Position numbers and translations under genes: made by a program. The notes beneath the pieces were generated by a model, which searched no databases, was not told the DNA's origin, and worked only from the letters and a program-made list of their open reading frames with translations. From Alentia gelatinosa (taxonomy: Eukaryota; Annelida; Polychaeta; Phyllodocida; Polynoidae): a DNA stretch of 64,000 nt. Shown here piece after piece: positions 36,426 through 48,899 of this stretch; position 1 is the stretch's first letter; each line of letters opens with the position of its first letter. Location of the stretch: the NCBI GenBank assembly GCA_950022655.1, contig OX465584.1:25455469-25519468 (forward strand), given 5' to 3'.

Positions 36426-38000
36426 ACATGAAACGTTTATGATCACACAGTCACGAATTCTTCAGGAAATTAATCATGTTCAAAAACTTAGATTTCTACT
36501 GAGTAGAAAATAGGCCAATGAAATCCAGTTACAACATCATCCATCAGAGTTTAAAAATTTATCACACGTATTACCGCTTCAAAAGAGCATTTATTTTGGC
36601 ACTATTTGCAGATAATTCTCATTACTAGCTTTCGGAAACACTATACCTTGATAAAACTATCAAGCACCCTGAGACCATAAAAACCTCCTTTTCTCTTCTC
36701 TACCGTGATTGGTGGGAATTGTCAGTTTTACAACCGGAACGTGGCAAATCACAATTCTCCTACACACATACAAGTGAAACAGTCGCCATTTAATCTGTCA
36801 CCGAGCATGACCAACCAAAGGTGCACGTCGTAACCAGCGCCGATTTCACTGACCGTACCACACAGAGCATGCAGCTCGGCTATTCCTGGCGGGACGAGGG
36901 GCTCTACAGGACTGGGCGGTACACACAGTGCCAGGAGGGCCTCTGAAAGCTCGCAGAGGACGGGCAAACTGTTGCTGTCGGTAGTGGTGCATGTGTTGTA
37001 TGGTGGCGGTACTGTTGGAGGTGGTTTTGACTGCGTGGTTGGTCGGTGGTAATGAACACGGCAACCTGATTAACTCATGACGGGGCTGCTTCTGCCGCCC
37101 GCCGCTTGCTTTTGCCGCCGCTTGCTGCACCACTGCCCATTTTACGACCCACCACCTTCTGCTTATAGCACCTCCCACTGCCCACTGTCCACCACCTATT
37201 ACCCAGCGTACTCCCTATTGTCGCACTGCCCGTTCCACTGCTCACTACCTCCGGCCTATTGCCAACCACGTACCACCGGGAGGTGGGCAAGCAGGATGGG
37301 GGAACACCTTCTAGGCGAGAGGGTAATTTATCGCCTCTAGGTGTAGGCTGCAGGGCCACGAGTATTGGGGTCTGGGCACAAGACTAATTGGACCGACAGA
37401 TGGGTTTAAGTTCCGGGTTCGTGAGCATAGAAAAGGCCGAACTTCTCATAATTTTTTGGTTTGAGTTAAATTAGCAACAGAAACTGCTTCATGCTTTGCA
37501 AACGGGGTTAGGTAACTCCCTTTTTGGTCAATAAGAAAATTCCAGGAGAAGGCTGGGAGGGGGGGGGGGGGCATACAAGTTCCCCTAGACTACTCATTGC
37601 CTAGGTGTGCCTAGGTGGTAATAATTGACCTGAGTGGAAATGCTGAGATATATCCGAGATGAGATTATGTATCACTACTCCCCTCTCTTCTGGTTCCTGT
37701 TCCTCGGCCCTAACGATCATTCAGTCCTCACCACCATTCCCCACCCTCCGCCAGCTCGCGACCCCACAGTTACACCAGGTCAAGTTCAACAACCTTTCCT
37801 ACGGGCGGATGACCTGCTGCGAGCGGTAAGCCTCCTTGGCGAAACCAAAACAAGAAAATTTAAAATGATTTTAAAAAAAGAGTAAAAGATCCAGGCTGCT
37901 GAAAAGAAAATCGCATTAGTGGAGGTCTGGACGGAGCGACGGTTGCTATAACAACACTCCCTTTTAAGGCAGTCGGCGAGGGATTAATTTACTTCAAAAT
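36426..38000. other. Non-coding stretch
   Basis: Contains a G13 run at 37559-37571 and a C/T-rich section at 37080-37270. No coding family recognised. Confidence 0.5.
37559..37571. repeat. Poly-G tract (G13)
   Basis: Thirteen G, extended by flanking GGGA. Confidence 0.8.
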
Positions 38001-38016
38001 GTCGTCGTCGTCGTCG

Positions 38017-38025
38017 GAGCTGCTC
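38017..38025 (+). promoter_or_regulatory. GAGCWGCTC motif, site 11
   Basis: Exact GAGCTGCTC directly after a (GTC)5 run at 38001-38016. A one-mismatch copy (GAACTGCTC) lies at 38542 after another GTCGTCGTA. Confidence 0.5.
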
Positions 38026-40058
38026 TAGTGTGCAGGGATTGGCTTCTGCCTCGCGGTGGCCATTTTGTGTGCCGGCGATCATGTAGTAACGCAGTGCAAG
38101 GGGTTTGGAAAATAACCTAGAGATTAGACTCGAGACGATAGAGGAAGGCAACATATAGAGCCGCAAGAAGAAGAAAAGACAAATCGTAGTCCCATTACCA
38201 GCTCTTCTAAGGATGTGATGGAGCATTCCGAAATCTTCTTCGTCTCTGAGGGCGGCTGAGTAAAAATAGATGACCTACACAAATCAAATAATTGTCTGTG
38301 AATATAATAGACATATTTTATGTTCTCCATATAAAACAGACACTATCCCTGCAGTCATTGTAAAACAGCTAAATATCATCGAACCCGTGTATGTAAACTT
38401 TGAAGGAGAATGCCGGCCCTCTGCGCTGCATATCGACGATGCTTCAGGCATTATATTATAGAGTATATACTATATGAAGCTACATGAATCGAAATATACA
38501 TCATGTAACTAACTGCAGGTTCACTTGCAGTGTCGTCGTAGGAACTGCTCATATTGCGGCTGAGGAGGCACACATTAGAAGTTTATGTTATGGTTATAGA
38601 AAGTGAGGCTATTGCGAAAACATAATTTTGTGGAACATAAAGTTCTAAGCAAAGGAGGCAGAGTAGCATGAAAGAAGCCTCAACGGAAAGCAGGAGAGCT
38701 TCGGTAAACAATTGATGAACAGTAAGAAAATACACACCTTTTAGAAGGCCAAGGTACATTAAAGGAAGCTGGTAGTGCTGTGCAGTCAGTAGAGCATTCA
38801 GGGGGGGATTTAGTGTTCTGGTTCGAATTTCAATCAGGCGCCACTGATGTTACACTGCTTGCTTACCATCTTCATCTCAGTGATTCAACCCTGCCAGGTT
38901 AATCTAGGATGATTTTGCTTTAGCACAAGGCACCACAAAAACCATGCGGCATGATGGCTCACACTTGAGTCCTAAGGTCGCGGGTTTGACTCTCGTCCAT
39001 TGCCTATCACCCTGCACTTATACATTCCCATATGACTGGGCTATTCCTCAGGAGCAAAACGCCTCAAAACCCAAACCATAAGATAACAGGAAGCATCTAA
39101 TATGCAAGATTGCTGAGCAGGGTACTAACAGCCTACGTGTAATAGATGGCAGATTTAGGAAGAGGCAGTGAATATATGAGCAGCGGGGGAGCTGCTCTGA
39201 GAGCGTGTGTTGCTTCCCTGAGGGCACCGACAGCCAATGATGCCCCCTCCAGCAGACAGATGGCGCCACCGGCATGAGCTGGTGGCCGGCGAGCGGACAG
39301 GCTGGGCTCGTTAGTGCAGGCCGGGTGGGGGCTGTGTAAGCGGAGGAGGGCGGTGATTGGTGAATAGGTCGGGTGTGTGTGTTCACTGGGGGCACGGTGA
39401 TGAGGAGCCGGAGGATTGTTGACAGAATGTCACTGCTTCCCGCGCTCCATCGGCACGCGACGCATCACGTGGTTCGCCGTGTACCCTACCGCAGCCGACT
39501 AGGGACTTACATAAGAATTCATTTGTATTGTAGCTTACAGTTACCCTTCGTGATGGATAATTTATTCATTAGAATACGTTTACTGTTTGGATGAATCTGG
39601 TTTATTGTAATGTATTCTTATTATTTGCATAAAATATAGGTTTATTTGGCAAGTGTTGAACGGACATAAATGATTTTAATATTGGGAATGGATCTGTGAG
39701 GTCTTTAACATCCATTACCAATGATTATTTACAGGCTAATTTGTCATAAAGTTGAACTATACAAAGATGGAAGTATCAGTAGTGTGTGTAAGTGTTCCTC
39801 GACCGCCGCAAAAGATGTCTGCCTTTCCCGCACAACAAAAATTATCTATTGGCGATATTAGAAACACATAATACAGAAGACCCTCCTTTTTTCTAGATCC
39901 TAAATCAGCTTGACGGAGATTTATGCGTCTCAGTTGGCGGTGTTGGGTGGTGGTTTTTTGTCACTGTGTTTACTGGGAGCCTCCAGGGACAGCCATGGTG
40001 CTGGTTGACATGGGTCAAATTGTCGTCTGCATTTTCCCGCCTTTTCTTTTTCGTCCAG
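38026..40058. other. Non-coding stretch with one motif-bearing GC-rich island
   Basis: 39175-39320 is GC-rich and holds GAGCTGCTC at 39189-39197 plus a CTCF-core-like AGATGGCGCC at 39258-39267. The rest shows no gene. Confidence 0.45.
39189..39267. promoter_or_regulatory. GAGCWGCTC motif (site 12) with CTCF-core-like site
   Basis: GAGCTGCTC at 39189 and AGATGGCGCC at 39258 lie 69 bp apart. This repeats the arrangement at 11707-11772. The CTCF match is good only in the core. Confidence 0.35.
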
Positions 40059-40204
40059 ATCCCCAATGGTCCCACAACAATTTTTCACTGAATCTTAGGA
40101 ACGATACCCACCAGAATCCGTCTGCACCTCGAGAAGAAATTGATGAAGAATTTGAGAACTTTGTTGACAGTGGTTGTCATGCAGTGCGTTGCTACAGGTT
40201 TAAG
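40059..40204 (+). CDS. Candidate internal exon, product unknown
   Basis: A pyrimidine-rich stretch (CTTTTCTTTTTCGTCCAG) forms a good acceptor ending at 40058. Only one frame is open after it, and it runs to AAG|GTATGA, a fair donor at 40205. The 146-nt exon would start at codon position 2 and end on a codon boundary. The peptide is polar and acidic, with EEIDEEFENFVDSG near its middle, and contains no stop. I do not recognise the family. An open stretch this long arises by chance in roughly one frame in ten, so support is modest. Confidence 0.25.
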
Positions 40205-41756
40205 GTATGACCCTGCCAGCGTCAGGCTTTATGATCTGATTAACTGAGCAGACGGCAAAGACTCGTGGTGATATTGCAAATTAGAGAAGCCGCTATGAAA
40301 AGCCAGTGTCTCTCTTGCGAGTATTGCTCCAAGGCCATTTAAGAAGTATAAGAAATATAAGGAAAATTTCACTGGCATTTGCGTCAATTTAGGCTTAGAC
40401 ATCAAAAGGAAGTGAGCAGCTTCTTAGTATTAGAAACTACTTCAGAAATACCTGAGTACTTTTGTGTAAGCAAAGAACATGCCAGAGGAAGTAAGGCAGA
40501 GTGAAAATGGTAGTTGAGAACATGGTGGATTGGGCAAGTCGAAATAATCCAGAGAGGAGGAACCCGGCTTTCCTTTAGCACGCCAGTTTCCATTGATTAC
40601 TAAAAATGGTGTGTGCAACAGAAACCTGGCGGGGGAGGCCGTCAGTGATGACAGCGTGGGGATTGACGTGCACCGGCGTGTGGTGGTCGTGGTGGTGGTG
40701 GTGGTTGAGGGGGAGGAGATCTCATGCTGGTTGTACCAGTATAACCGCCACACCCCACGTGCTCATTTACAGACACGTCCACTCATTGAGTTGCTCAATG
40801 CCGCTCACAGGCGAGCTGTCCTCTCAGCTCACGGCACCATGCTGCTGTGTCACCCACAGGTCCGTCTTATGGCTTTTTATACAGCCACTTCCATTGCTCT
40901 TCATAAAGCGGTGATGTCACACATACCAATTAGTAATTCTCCACATATATGGTGGTGGTGTCACTGTAAATTCACAGGGAAAGGGCGTGTGCACTGATCC
41001 CAAATCTTCAGTGTTACCAACCGGCATCAGTGACCAGGAGGAGTGTGCCCTTTTCCGCCCTTTCCGTGGTAGCAACAAATTGTAAGACTTTATATTGGGT
41101 GAATCATGCTTTTATTGTAAATGTAGACCTCATTTAAATGGAAAGACAAGTGGTCCATTTTATCTGTAAGAGTGGAAGCATAACGAAAAGACTCCTGGAA
41201 AAAGATTTCCCCTTTTAGATCATGCTGGTATTCAATTTGGTCTCCTAAACAATGAAACATATTAGTAAACCAAATAATGTGCTACATGTGCCAGATTTTA
41301 CCAGTTATTGTTTGGGTTGGAGGAGTACAGAATATCGACTTGAATGATGATCGGAATTACGCTTTGTGAAACATATTTTCTATGTTATAGCGCAATATTT
41401 CACGCAGATTTATGTTGCCATGGAAACCATGACCATGGGTACCCGAGTAGCTCTCCAGCTATGTCCTGTTCACACATGGCTGTATAATATTTTAGATGGA
41501 AAGGGTTTGGGGGATGGGTGGGAGGGAATGATTCTCACTTTATGTGTGAATAGACTTGATTGGGGCCTAGTTTTTATCCCTCCGAACATAATGCTTATTA
41601 GTGTAACGACAGAAAATCAGATGATTGGTATTTTTTGTAGTGAACCATGTCCTTTCTCAGGATGTGCAGTGAGAAAAATAGGAAGACACTTGAAGCACAA
41701 GAAAGAGTAGATATTTAGAGGGCGAAAATCACGTGACACCTTTATGGTTTGTTGGG

Positions 41757-41784
41757 TTTTTTTTTTTTGGGGGGGGGGGGGGGG
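41757..41784. repeat. T12-G16 compound homopolymer
   Basis: Twelve T immediately followed by sixteen G. Likely unstable. Confidence 0.85.
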
Positions 41785-43314
41785 AAGAGAAAATAAAATT
41801 AGATGAAGAGTCTGCATTTGGCTAATCATGTTTGAGCCACCATAGGAAAAGTAAGAAGAAAACACTCTTTAAGGATTCTCATTAGTTTCTTAGTTAATTA
41901 ACATGAGTGGCCTAATTGACATTGGGTCTAAATACGCTGGTACGATCATATTTTCTAAGCTATAACAGTATACAAATTGCACACTTCCTTGATTTCCTAT
42001 GCACCCGGGTTGAGCTCTTCTTGGGTCACGTTCACCCAAGGATGTAAGGGGCCGGGGGCAGGCGGGTGTGATTGTCAGGTGTAGAGGTATGTGTCAGGTC
42101 CAGTGACCAGGGTGGCAGGGACACAGGTGCAACCCCAGTGCTGACCACTGACTTAATGCCCTTCCCCTGAGGTCATCTCAGCCTGTGAAGACCCTTGAAA
42201 AGTGGGTAGGACTCGGGCTGGAGTGCCATGGGAATTCTACTATTTCCTATAAATACAACAATGTACTGGACGGGTTTGGTTCGGGTACATATATAAAATA
42301 GAAGTTGTCATTTTATTTCTAGAAGATATTGTTTCTTGGAAATGGTTCGCGTGAAAAAAAAGTTGTTCACGCTCAGATAGGTCGAGGATGCTTTGGTTAC
42401 ATATACACTAACATGAAACCAGTGTGACATGTGTTATGGTTTCACATAGTCAGGGATTTATTTCCGAATCAAAAGACGTGGCGAGGTTAACAATACGAGC
42501 TACCACATCGAACTGAGGAGCAGATCGTCTGCTCCCAGTATTTATAGTCAGACCACTCGCTATCATGACAACTACGGAACAGTTTGTTTAGTAGCTGACC
42601 TGAACTCACGAATTCATTTTGAGTATAATCAGTTCGTAGACATGACACCGAACATAGCTTTATATATATGTAATGCAAAAATGATTAAAAGACTAACGGT
42701 ATGTAACAGATGGATGCACGGCGCTATGTTCATTCTAGGATTGTAGTGATTTGATGTTGTAAACACAGTGATCATCCAACACCTGCTGGTTGCTGACAGG
42801 CTGCCATCAGTTTCACCTAAATACCAGCACTCTGCACTGATCCCCCGATACCGGTAAGCTCTGGTTAGGTGATGTAGGAGCACAATGTTAACCTTATCAT
42901 CTCTGTGGTCACGCACGAGTAAATCTAGGTTAAAGGAACGCTGCACCATCCGTTCATGATAATATTTCGTTCTTCCTCATTGATCTTGCGTTTAGTATGG
43001 ATCTCTCTGGCTATTTGCGTCCCTTACGACTAACTCTGGCTCTTTAAATTGACCTTATGGTAATTGCTATGTATAAAGGCCTAGAGCAACGTGTATCGTT
43101 GACGGCCTACACGCCCGTTCATGTTCTGTGAGCTGTATTCAGATGTCAGTTCCCATAACGCCACAAGTCGCCCATAAAGCCCATTGTCTACATACGTGTG
43201 TTAGGATTTGTGTATGTGACACGACCTCCAGGGCTGCAGCAGCCGGCTCCTCCTGTACCTACACACCGCTACCCCGTCAATACCTGCCTGCTCTCTGCGC
43301 GCGCATCGCCACGT

Positions 43315-43338
43315 CACGTGCACCGTTTTAGTCACGTG
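43315..43338 (+). promoter_or_regulatory. Pair of CACGTG E-boxes
   Basis: TCACGTG at 43314-43320 and GTCACGTGTC at 43331-43340, 18 bp apart, just after a CpG-rich GCGCGCGCATCGCC. Two E-boxes so close favour bHLH or bHLH-Zip binding; function is inferred. Confidence 0.35.
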
Positions 43339-44084
43339 TCCTCTGCTAGTTAGCAGACAGAGGCGCAGACAGCCAGACAAGGCCAAGAAAAGAAGCCAAC
43401 CGGGGTGACCAGTACCGTTGTCCTGTGCTTGTAATACGCCCATCTCATCTTACTAACTTTGAATTATTCAACGTTTGCCAATTAGGTTCATGTTTAATTT
43501 TATCCCTTTCCAAATCCCGTTCGTTTTGGTTCATGTGTGAGTAAATTACGGTACAGATTGCGCATTCATAGATGCAAAACGTTTCCCTGACTGGCGACAC
43601 CAGTATTACCTTATGTAGGGAGCGGTCTATTGTGCGTGCCTAGAGCAGGTTTAGCTGGTGCATGCGCATGGCTCGTCCACGGCAGCTGCACTCAGGATGA
43701 ATAAAAGGTGGACGGTATATCGCATCCCGTGATTACAGTCGCCAGGCCACCAGTGTCCGGTCGCCTAGCAGACCCGTAACCATGGAAACATTATAATTGT
43801 GATCTCTCCAGGGTGGGCAGTGAGGGAGTCTGCCCTGTAGGAGGAAGTCCGTTAGCGGAAAGTGCTCCATGCTTCAACGTCTCTCACGTCCACTCCGTAC
43901 CCCGCCCGCTGCACAACCCACACACCCTCCCAAGTGTTCCTGCCATCGTCACCGGAACCGTATGAGACTTGTCCGTCTCGCATTCCCAGAACGATGTGGG
44001 GGTTAGGCATGGTCTATAGGATGGGTACCTGGGCACTTCTCAAAGGGCATTCATATAGAACATGGACGGATTGGGGGTGGGGGA

Positions 44085-44096
44085 GGGGGGGGGGGG
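44085..44096. repeat. Poly-G tract (G12)
   Basis: Twelve G after GGGGGTGGGGGA, so the whole G-rich patch spans about 25 bp. Confidence 0.8.
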
Positions 44097-45068
44097 TGGA
44101 GTGCAGTGAGTCAAGCGCGGGATTGTGGATCGCATGGCCCATCTCCACTCCCCTTATCCTACCGAAACTGGATCTGATCCACATAGTAATACTACTCTCA
44201 TTGCTGTCGCATTAATCCATCTCGGTACACTCACACTGACTCGATCGACATCAACATCGGGGTCTGGATGTGCTTAGCTCGGTACTGCCAAACCGAACCA
44301 GCCAGGTTTGTTGTCCTTGTTTAAGTCTAATTGCACCGACCATCTCAATCCTGAGTTTAGAAACCGGGCCCGGGTCTCTGAGAGACACACAGGTAACACA
44401 TACTGTGCTAGGAGACAATTCGTCTCATAATTGGTTATGTTAAAAAGAAGGGAGTTTTCCAAACCTGTCATAGCCAGATAGGAATGAGCTCATAAAGAGT
44501 GCAAGCCGCCCAGCCACACCTATTAACTATGTAAAAAATCAGATCTAGCTTCATGATAAGCAGATTCTGAACAAGTAGTGACCGTTCCCTTATGGTTACC
44601 ATGAATAACACGAGGATGCTGTGTACGTGTCAGTTTCATATATTAAATACATAATTGGCTAAAATGATTACTAATGAGAAAGCATGGTAAATATAGAGTA
44701 AATCAGTGATTTAATGTCGCTTTAGCATGGTTTTCATTACCTGGTTTTGCGTGGAAGTTATGTTCTCAATACTGGGCTTTAATAGGAGTGGTTTCGCACA
44801 TGACAGCACACCTCACCACAGTCAATTACATTTATGAATGAATCATTCTGCAAGTATATCTATCCCAAGACAAATGAGGTCAAGAACGAAATACAATTAT
44901 CCTAATTGAAACAATTATCCTGATGATACATCTCATCTTACTGAGATTGAAATATTATGATTTGATTAAAAATTTAAGGACATTAATGTCTCATGCTGGT
45001 AGGACATTAAACCTCGGCTCCACCATCGCAAGTACATAAAAACGGCGGCGCAAATCGTACCGCACACA

Positions 45069-45125
45069 ATCGCACCGATGTGGCCGGGCTTGTACGTGGG
45101 TGCGATGCGACGAATCAGTCGCACA
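45069..45125. repeat. Local inverted repeats around ATCGCACC
   Basis: ATCGCACC near 45069 pairs with GGTGCGAT near 45108, and GTGCGATGCGAC faces GTCGCAC a few bases on. It may be the remains of a small foldback element. Confidence 0.4.
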
Positions 45126-45679
45126 GGTATGGACTACTTCCTATATTAACAAGGCGTGCTGAATGATATATGAAATCAATAGAAATATATTTTTTTAAAG
45201 AAAGAAAAGTACTTTTGGGTATAAAATGAGAGAGCTAAGACCTATTACCTACTGAATAGTCAAGGAATACGTTTTTGTATACTACGTGTAGTTCCTCTTT
45301 TTTGTCTTTCTATTTTTTTAAGCAACACAGTTCTTTATTCAAGGAGAGACGTCCTTTTGTAATAAACTATGTTGTCTGTATTATATGTGTTTATTGAAAA
45401 CTAAAACAAAGTATCTGTCCTTTACCGGGCTTTACCTTTTCCCCTGAGTATGGCCCTCGGGGAGCGAAAAGCCATGTATGTATATACACAGTATATATGA
45501 CTCAGTCTACCGTCCCAAGGCATAGTGCACGTGGGTGTGTGGGCGGGGATGGGGTGGGGGGTATGATACAGTAGGCCTCATGTCTGCCGTCCTCATAGTA
45601 CCAAGTACCACTTATTTATCACTGGCACCACATGCTCGCCGGGCCCGCTATATAGAGAGAGCCACAACAGCCTGGTCGT

Positions 45680-45693
45680 AAACTAGATGGCGC
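45680..45693 (+). promoter_or_regulatory. CTCF-core-like site
   Basis: CTAGATGGCGC matches the CTCF core; the two outer 5' positions do not fit. Weak on its own. Confidence 0.25.
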
Positions 45694-46539
45694 TGGTGCG
45701 GCATAACTCAGCCCCGCTTAGGACCTTATTAGCGGAGGATTGGTCTTCAGTCGGTACAGTAGCCGCGTGGTGTACGAGCGCAGGAAACACGACTGAAGAG
45801 CGGAATTATTAAGAGGCCAGGCAGGAGCGTGGAAAACACGGCCCGCTTCCGAGAACCTGTTCTGAGAACCGACTCCACAGATTTGTGTCTGATTCTGATG
45901 GTTATCAGTATGATAGAAGCATCAATGTGCATGCCTGATTACTGAATATTCATAGATGAGGGTGTTGTGATTGGCCAGTATCGAGCTATGTTCTGGGAAG
46001 GTACATGTTCTGTTAATGTGAGGTTGACCACTACTGCTCTCAGAATGCTGGCTGCCAACCAAATAACTAGCAAGCCTTAGCTGTAAACGTAGCTTCTGTT
46101 GTGTTACGCTTGAGTCATTGAATACAAGAATAAATGAATAGTAAAATTTACCACTAAAATTGTACGATAAGGTCTAAGTAGTAGTACCAAAACGCCAATG
46201 GTAACTAGATATCTTCGCATGTGCAGGAGGGCTTATATGACAATGTGAAGGAATGAGATTATAAAGACCATATTGGACCTTAAATGAGGTATCCCAGGAG
46301 GGCTTGATGAAGTAAAGATCAACCGTCCCCGCATCAGGATCGCCGATATATTCATGCCTTCTTCCGCTGCTTCCCAAGCAGGTATTGTATAGGAGAATCT
46401 CGCCGATAATTGGATACAGCTCTGGGCCGTTCGATGTCTGGCGAGGCAAGTGCAGTGGCCTACATCCGGAAGGGTGTCGTAGTCTGGTGAATGGGTGCCG
46501 GGTGCAGGGAGCAACCAGTGCGTTGAGAACCCGCCATAC

Positions 46540-46548
46540 GAGCTGCTC
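46540..46548 (+). promoter_or_regulatory. GAGCWGCTC motif, site 13
   Basis: Exact GAGCTGCTC followed by CCTGAGCTTC. Start of a loose cluster with 47200 and 48802. Confidence 0.5.
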
Positions 46549-46734
46549 CCTGAGCTTCTTTTACATGTATTGCTCAGCCAGGTATTACAGGGCTGGACCT
46601 GATTCACACCGAGTCTTCATAATTGAATATGTATTATACAGACGTGGCAGCTTTCCATTTACACGTATCTGTGAAACTTCATTTGTTCATTTATAATACA
46701 TAGAATTGATATTCCGTGTGCAAAACAAAGCTGA

Positions 46735-46912
46735 TATTAATTGAGTCTCATGCACACTCTCATAACAGTGGTTTGAATCTTCCCACTGGCCCAGCGCCCC
46801 ATGCCTTGGTCAACGCTAACATGTCTCCCCTGTCAATGTGAGGCAGCAATCTCCATATGAAAATATTTCCCTTTTAGAAAAAAAATGTGTTACACCAACC
46901 AACATCCTGATT
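46735..46912 (+). repeat. Unnamed interspersed repeat, copy 3
   Basis: Shares AGTGGTTTGAATCTTCCCAC, GCGCCCCATGCC..GTCAACGC and ATATGAAAATATTTCCC with copies 4 and 5, in the same orientation. Diverged and lacking the 5' AAGGAAATCC block. Confidence 0.55.
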
Positions 46913-47199
46913 CATAGTTCAATGCAGATCGCAATTAGTTTATTTACAGAAAACTACAAATAGACTATGAATAGAGCTTATTCTAGAACTATACCGGTTC
47001 AAGTTACATGCCTATTGTTGTTCGTCCAAGGCAGCTATTTGAAATAAATATGGAGGGTAGGCTTCATTGTGTCAGTAGAAGGCCATATACTCCATCTTGA
47101 TACTAAAACTGTTGATTGCTCAGGTCCTAAATGGAGCAACACACAGGGCAGAGAATTGGCGTTGATTCAAGCACCATGCGGAGGGGGCACTATTGTGGT

Positions 47200-47208
47200 G
47201 AGCAGCTC
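47200..47208 (-). promoter_or_regulatory. GAGCWGCTC motif, site 14
   Basis: Exact GAGCAGCTC, with the one-mismatch GAGCTACTC at 47248-47256. Confidence 0.5.
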
Positions 47209-47911
47209 TTTGGGTGAAGGTGATACCAGCAGAGCGAGCCCAGGTGTGAGCTACTCGCCTGTGTGTGTATGACTCAGTCTGAGGTCACCTCTCAGCCACA
47301 CACACCCCGCCGGTGCTCAGTCTCTTACCTGATGAGCAATTCACCTGCTCCTCAAGCACTCTATGTCCGTTTTATGTCTGCTGGAGTGGCGGTGTTCTGC
47401 TCAGTTCACGTATAAACGGAGCATGACGTGTCGGTACGTACACACCTCCCGGTCATCTATTCACACTTATACACACACAGCACCAATGCCTTCTGGACGG
47501 TTTTTAGATACAGGTCTGGTCATCTTGTTGCCAATAGGACAACTGGACCGTGTTAGTAATTAGGATAGGTAAGTGTTCTTAGGAATTTAGGCAAAATTTG
47601 TCTTGTCTAATGTGAACAGCTGTGATGAAACAGTAGGAAAAGCAGATCATGTATTTGCAAAATATGGCATAAATATGAAAGAAAGATGAATACTAATTTT
47701 TTAAAATGAAGGAAGAGAAAAAGGTTTAAAGAGGTATAATTGAAAGTAACCTTAAGATCCGACCAAAACAAATAGACAAACTGATGCTAAATGTGGGTAT
47801 ACATCCTTCTGTTTACTTAACTGTATGTAATTAGTATCGGTACATTGCATTATATTACAAAATGTCTGGTACAATGTAATTTGAAAGGGAAAGAAACCTT
47901 TTTTTTCCCAG

Positions 47912-48174
47912 AGCCTAATTCTACAGGACACGATCGTGCCGTAGACGGCTGCTGTCGCGAGCCGGTTGACCCATCGTTTGGTCTCATAGTTCCTGATACC
48001 AATGTCATCAATCACATGCCCGTAGAAAACACGGAATTGGATGCGGTCTGTAATGTAGAATTAGTCAGGAGATACCCTCATCGGACCTGTAATGAACCTC
48101 CTCTGACTCACCAGTGGTCTATAAATATCCCAGTAACATACAATAATATACTAAAGAAAAAAACTAATAAATAA
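47912..48174 (+). CDS. Candidate terminal exon, product unknown
   Basis: Strong-looking acceptor CCTTTTTTTTCCCAG ends at 47911. The open frame then runs 87 codons to a stop and ends in a lysine-rich tail. Phase at the start is codon position 2. The peptide has scattered cysteines and no motif I recognise. The frame does not join in phase to the candidate exon at 40059. Could be chance or an old pseudogene. Confidence 0.2.
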
Positions 48175-48801
48175 ATGATGAAAAAGAAAAAGAAAAATAA
48201 CAGCCAGAGAGGTATCATCAGCTACCGTTCATTCATAGTTCATCATGCCAAGTTCGTCTCTTATTCAGAGTATTTTCTGTCCATGCGCAATAACGATTAC
48301 AAACGCTGGCTTCCATTCCTGACAGCCTCCCCGCTTCCCCATACCCAACTACAGCGATCGTTGACTCAGTGCTTTATATTCTGCCTGGAGTCTCTATAAG
48401 ATGCCATCCTCGTGAGGGTTATCTCGTGTAAGACTGGCATTCTGTGCACCCTTTATAGGTTTTGCCCTATGATATCTTAAGACTTATCTAGAGACTTAAA
48501 CATATTTGGATATAAGACGTTAAACGTTTCTGGTTCTCCTTGATGATCTGCCTACATTACGATCACACTACAGATTATTGTAGGAACGAATACTTTCCGT
48601 AATCTATGTCATTATTCATTCGTAAAGACAAACAAATCCTACATATTACAATATGCACAGTTCTTAAGACGGATGAGCTAACGTCACATATTGAATTCAG
48701 TGATATTGATACGCGTACTTTGATCGGATCTTCCGCGGTCTAGTGCTTGCCTCGCCCGCCATAGACACAGATGATGCTATTAATAGCACGCTCTGTGATA
48801 G

Positions 48802-48810
48802 GAGCTGCTC
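48802..48810 (+). promoter_or_regulatory. GAGCWGCTC motif, site 15
   Basis: Exact GAGCTGCTC in a GC-rich patch; one-mismatch GGGCAGCTC follows at 48883 after a GATCAGTCTGATCAG dyad. Confidence 0.5.
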
Positions 48811-48899
48811 GTTTGGCTTCTCGCCTGTGGGGGCGGGACGGGGTGGGGGTGGGGGGCTGATCAGTCTGATCAGTAGTCACAGGGGCAGCTCCTGTTATA

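Larger units (their letters stand above)
40205..46539. other. Non-coding stretch
   Basis: Contains a (GTG)n run near 40680-40708, T12 followed by G16 at 41757-41784, G12 at 44085-44096, paired E-boxes at 43315-43338, an NRF1-like CATGCGCATG at 43661, and a CTCF-core-like site at 45680-45693. One-mismatch forms of the GAGCWGCTC motif lie at 40414, 40788 and 42518. No recognisable gene. Confidence 0.45.

Noticed and set aside
47571..47580. AG|GTAAGT at about 47569 as another recursive splice site
   Set aside because: The upstream sequence is purine-rich with no polypyrimidine tract.
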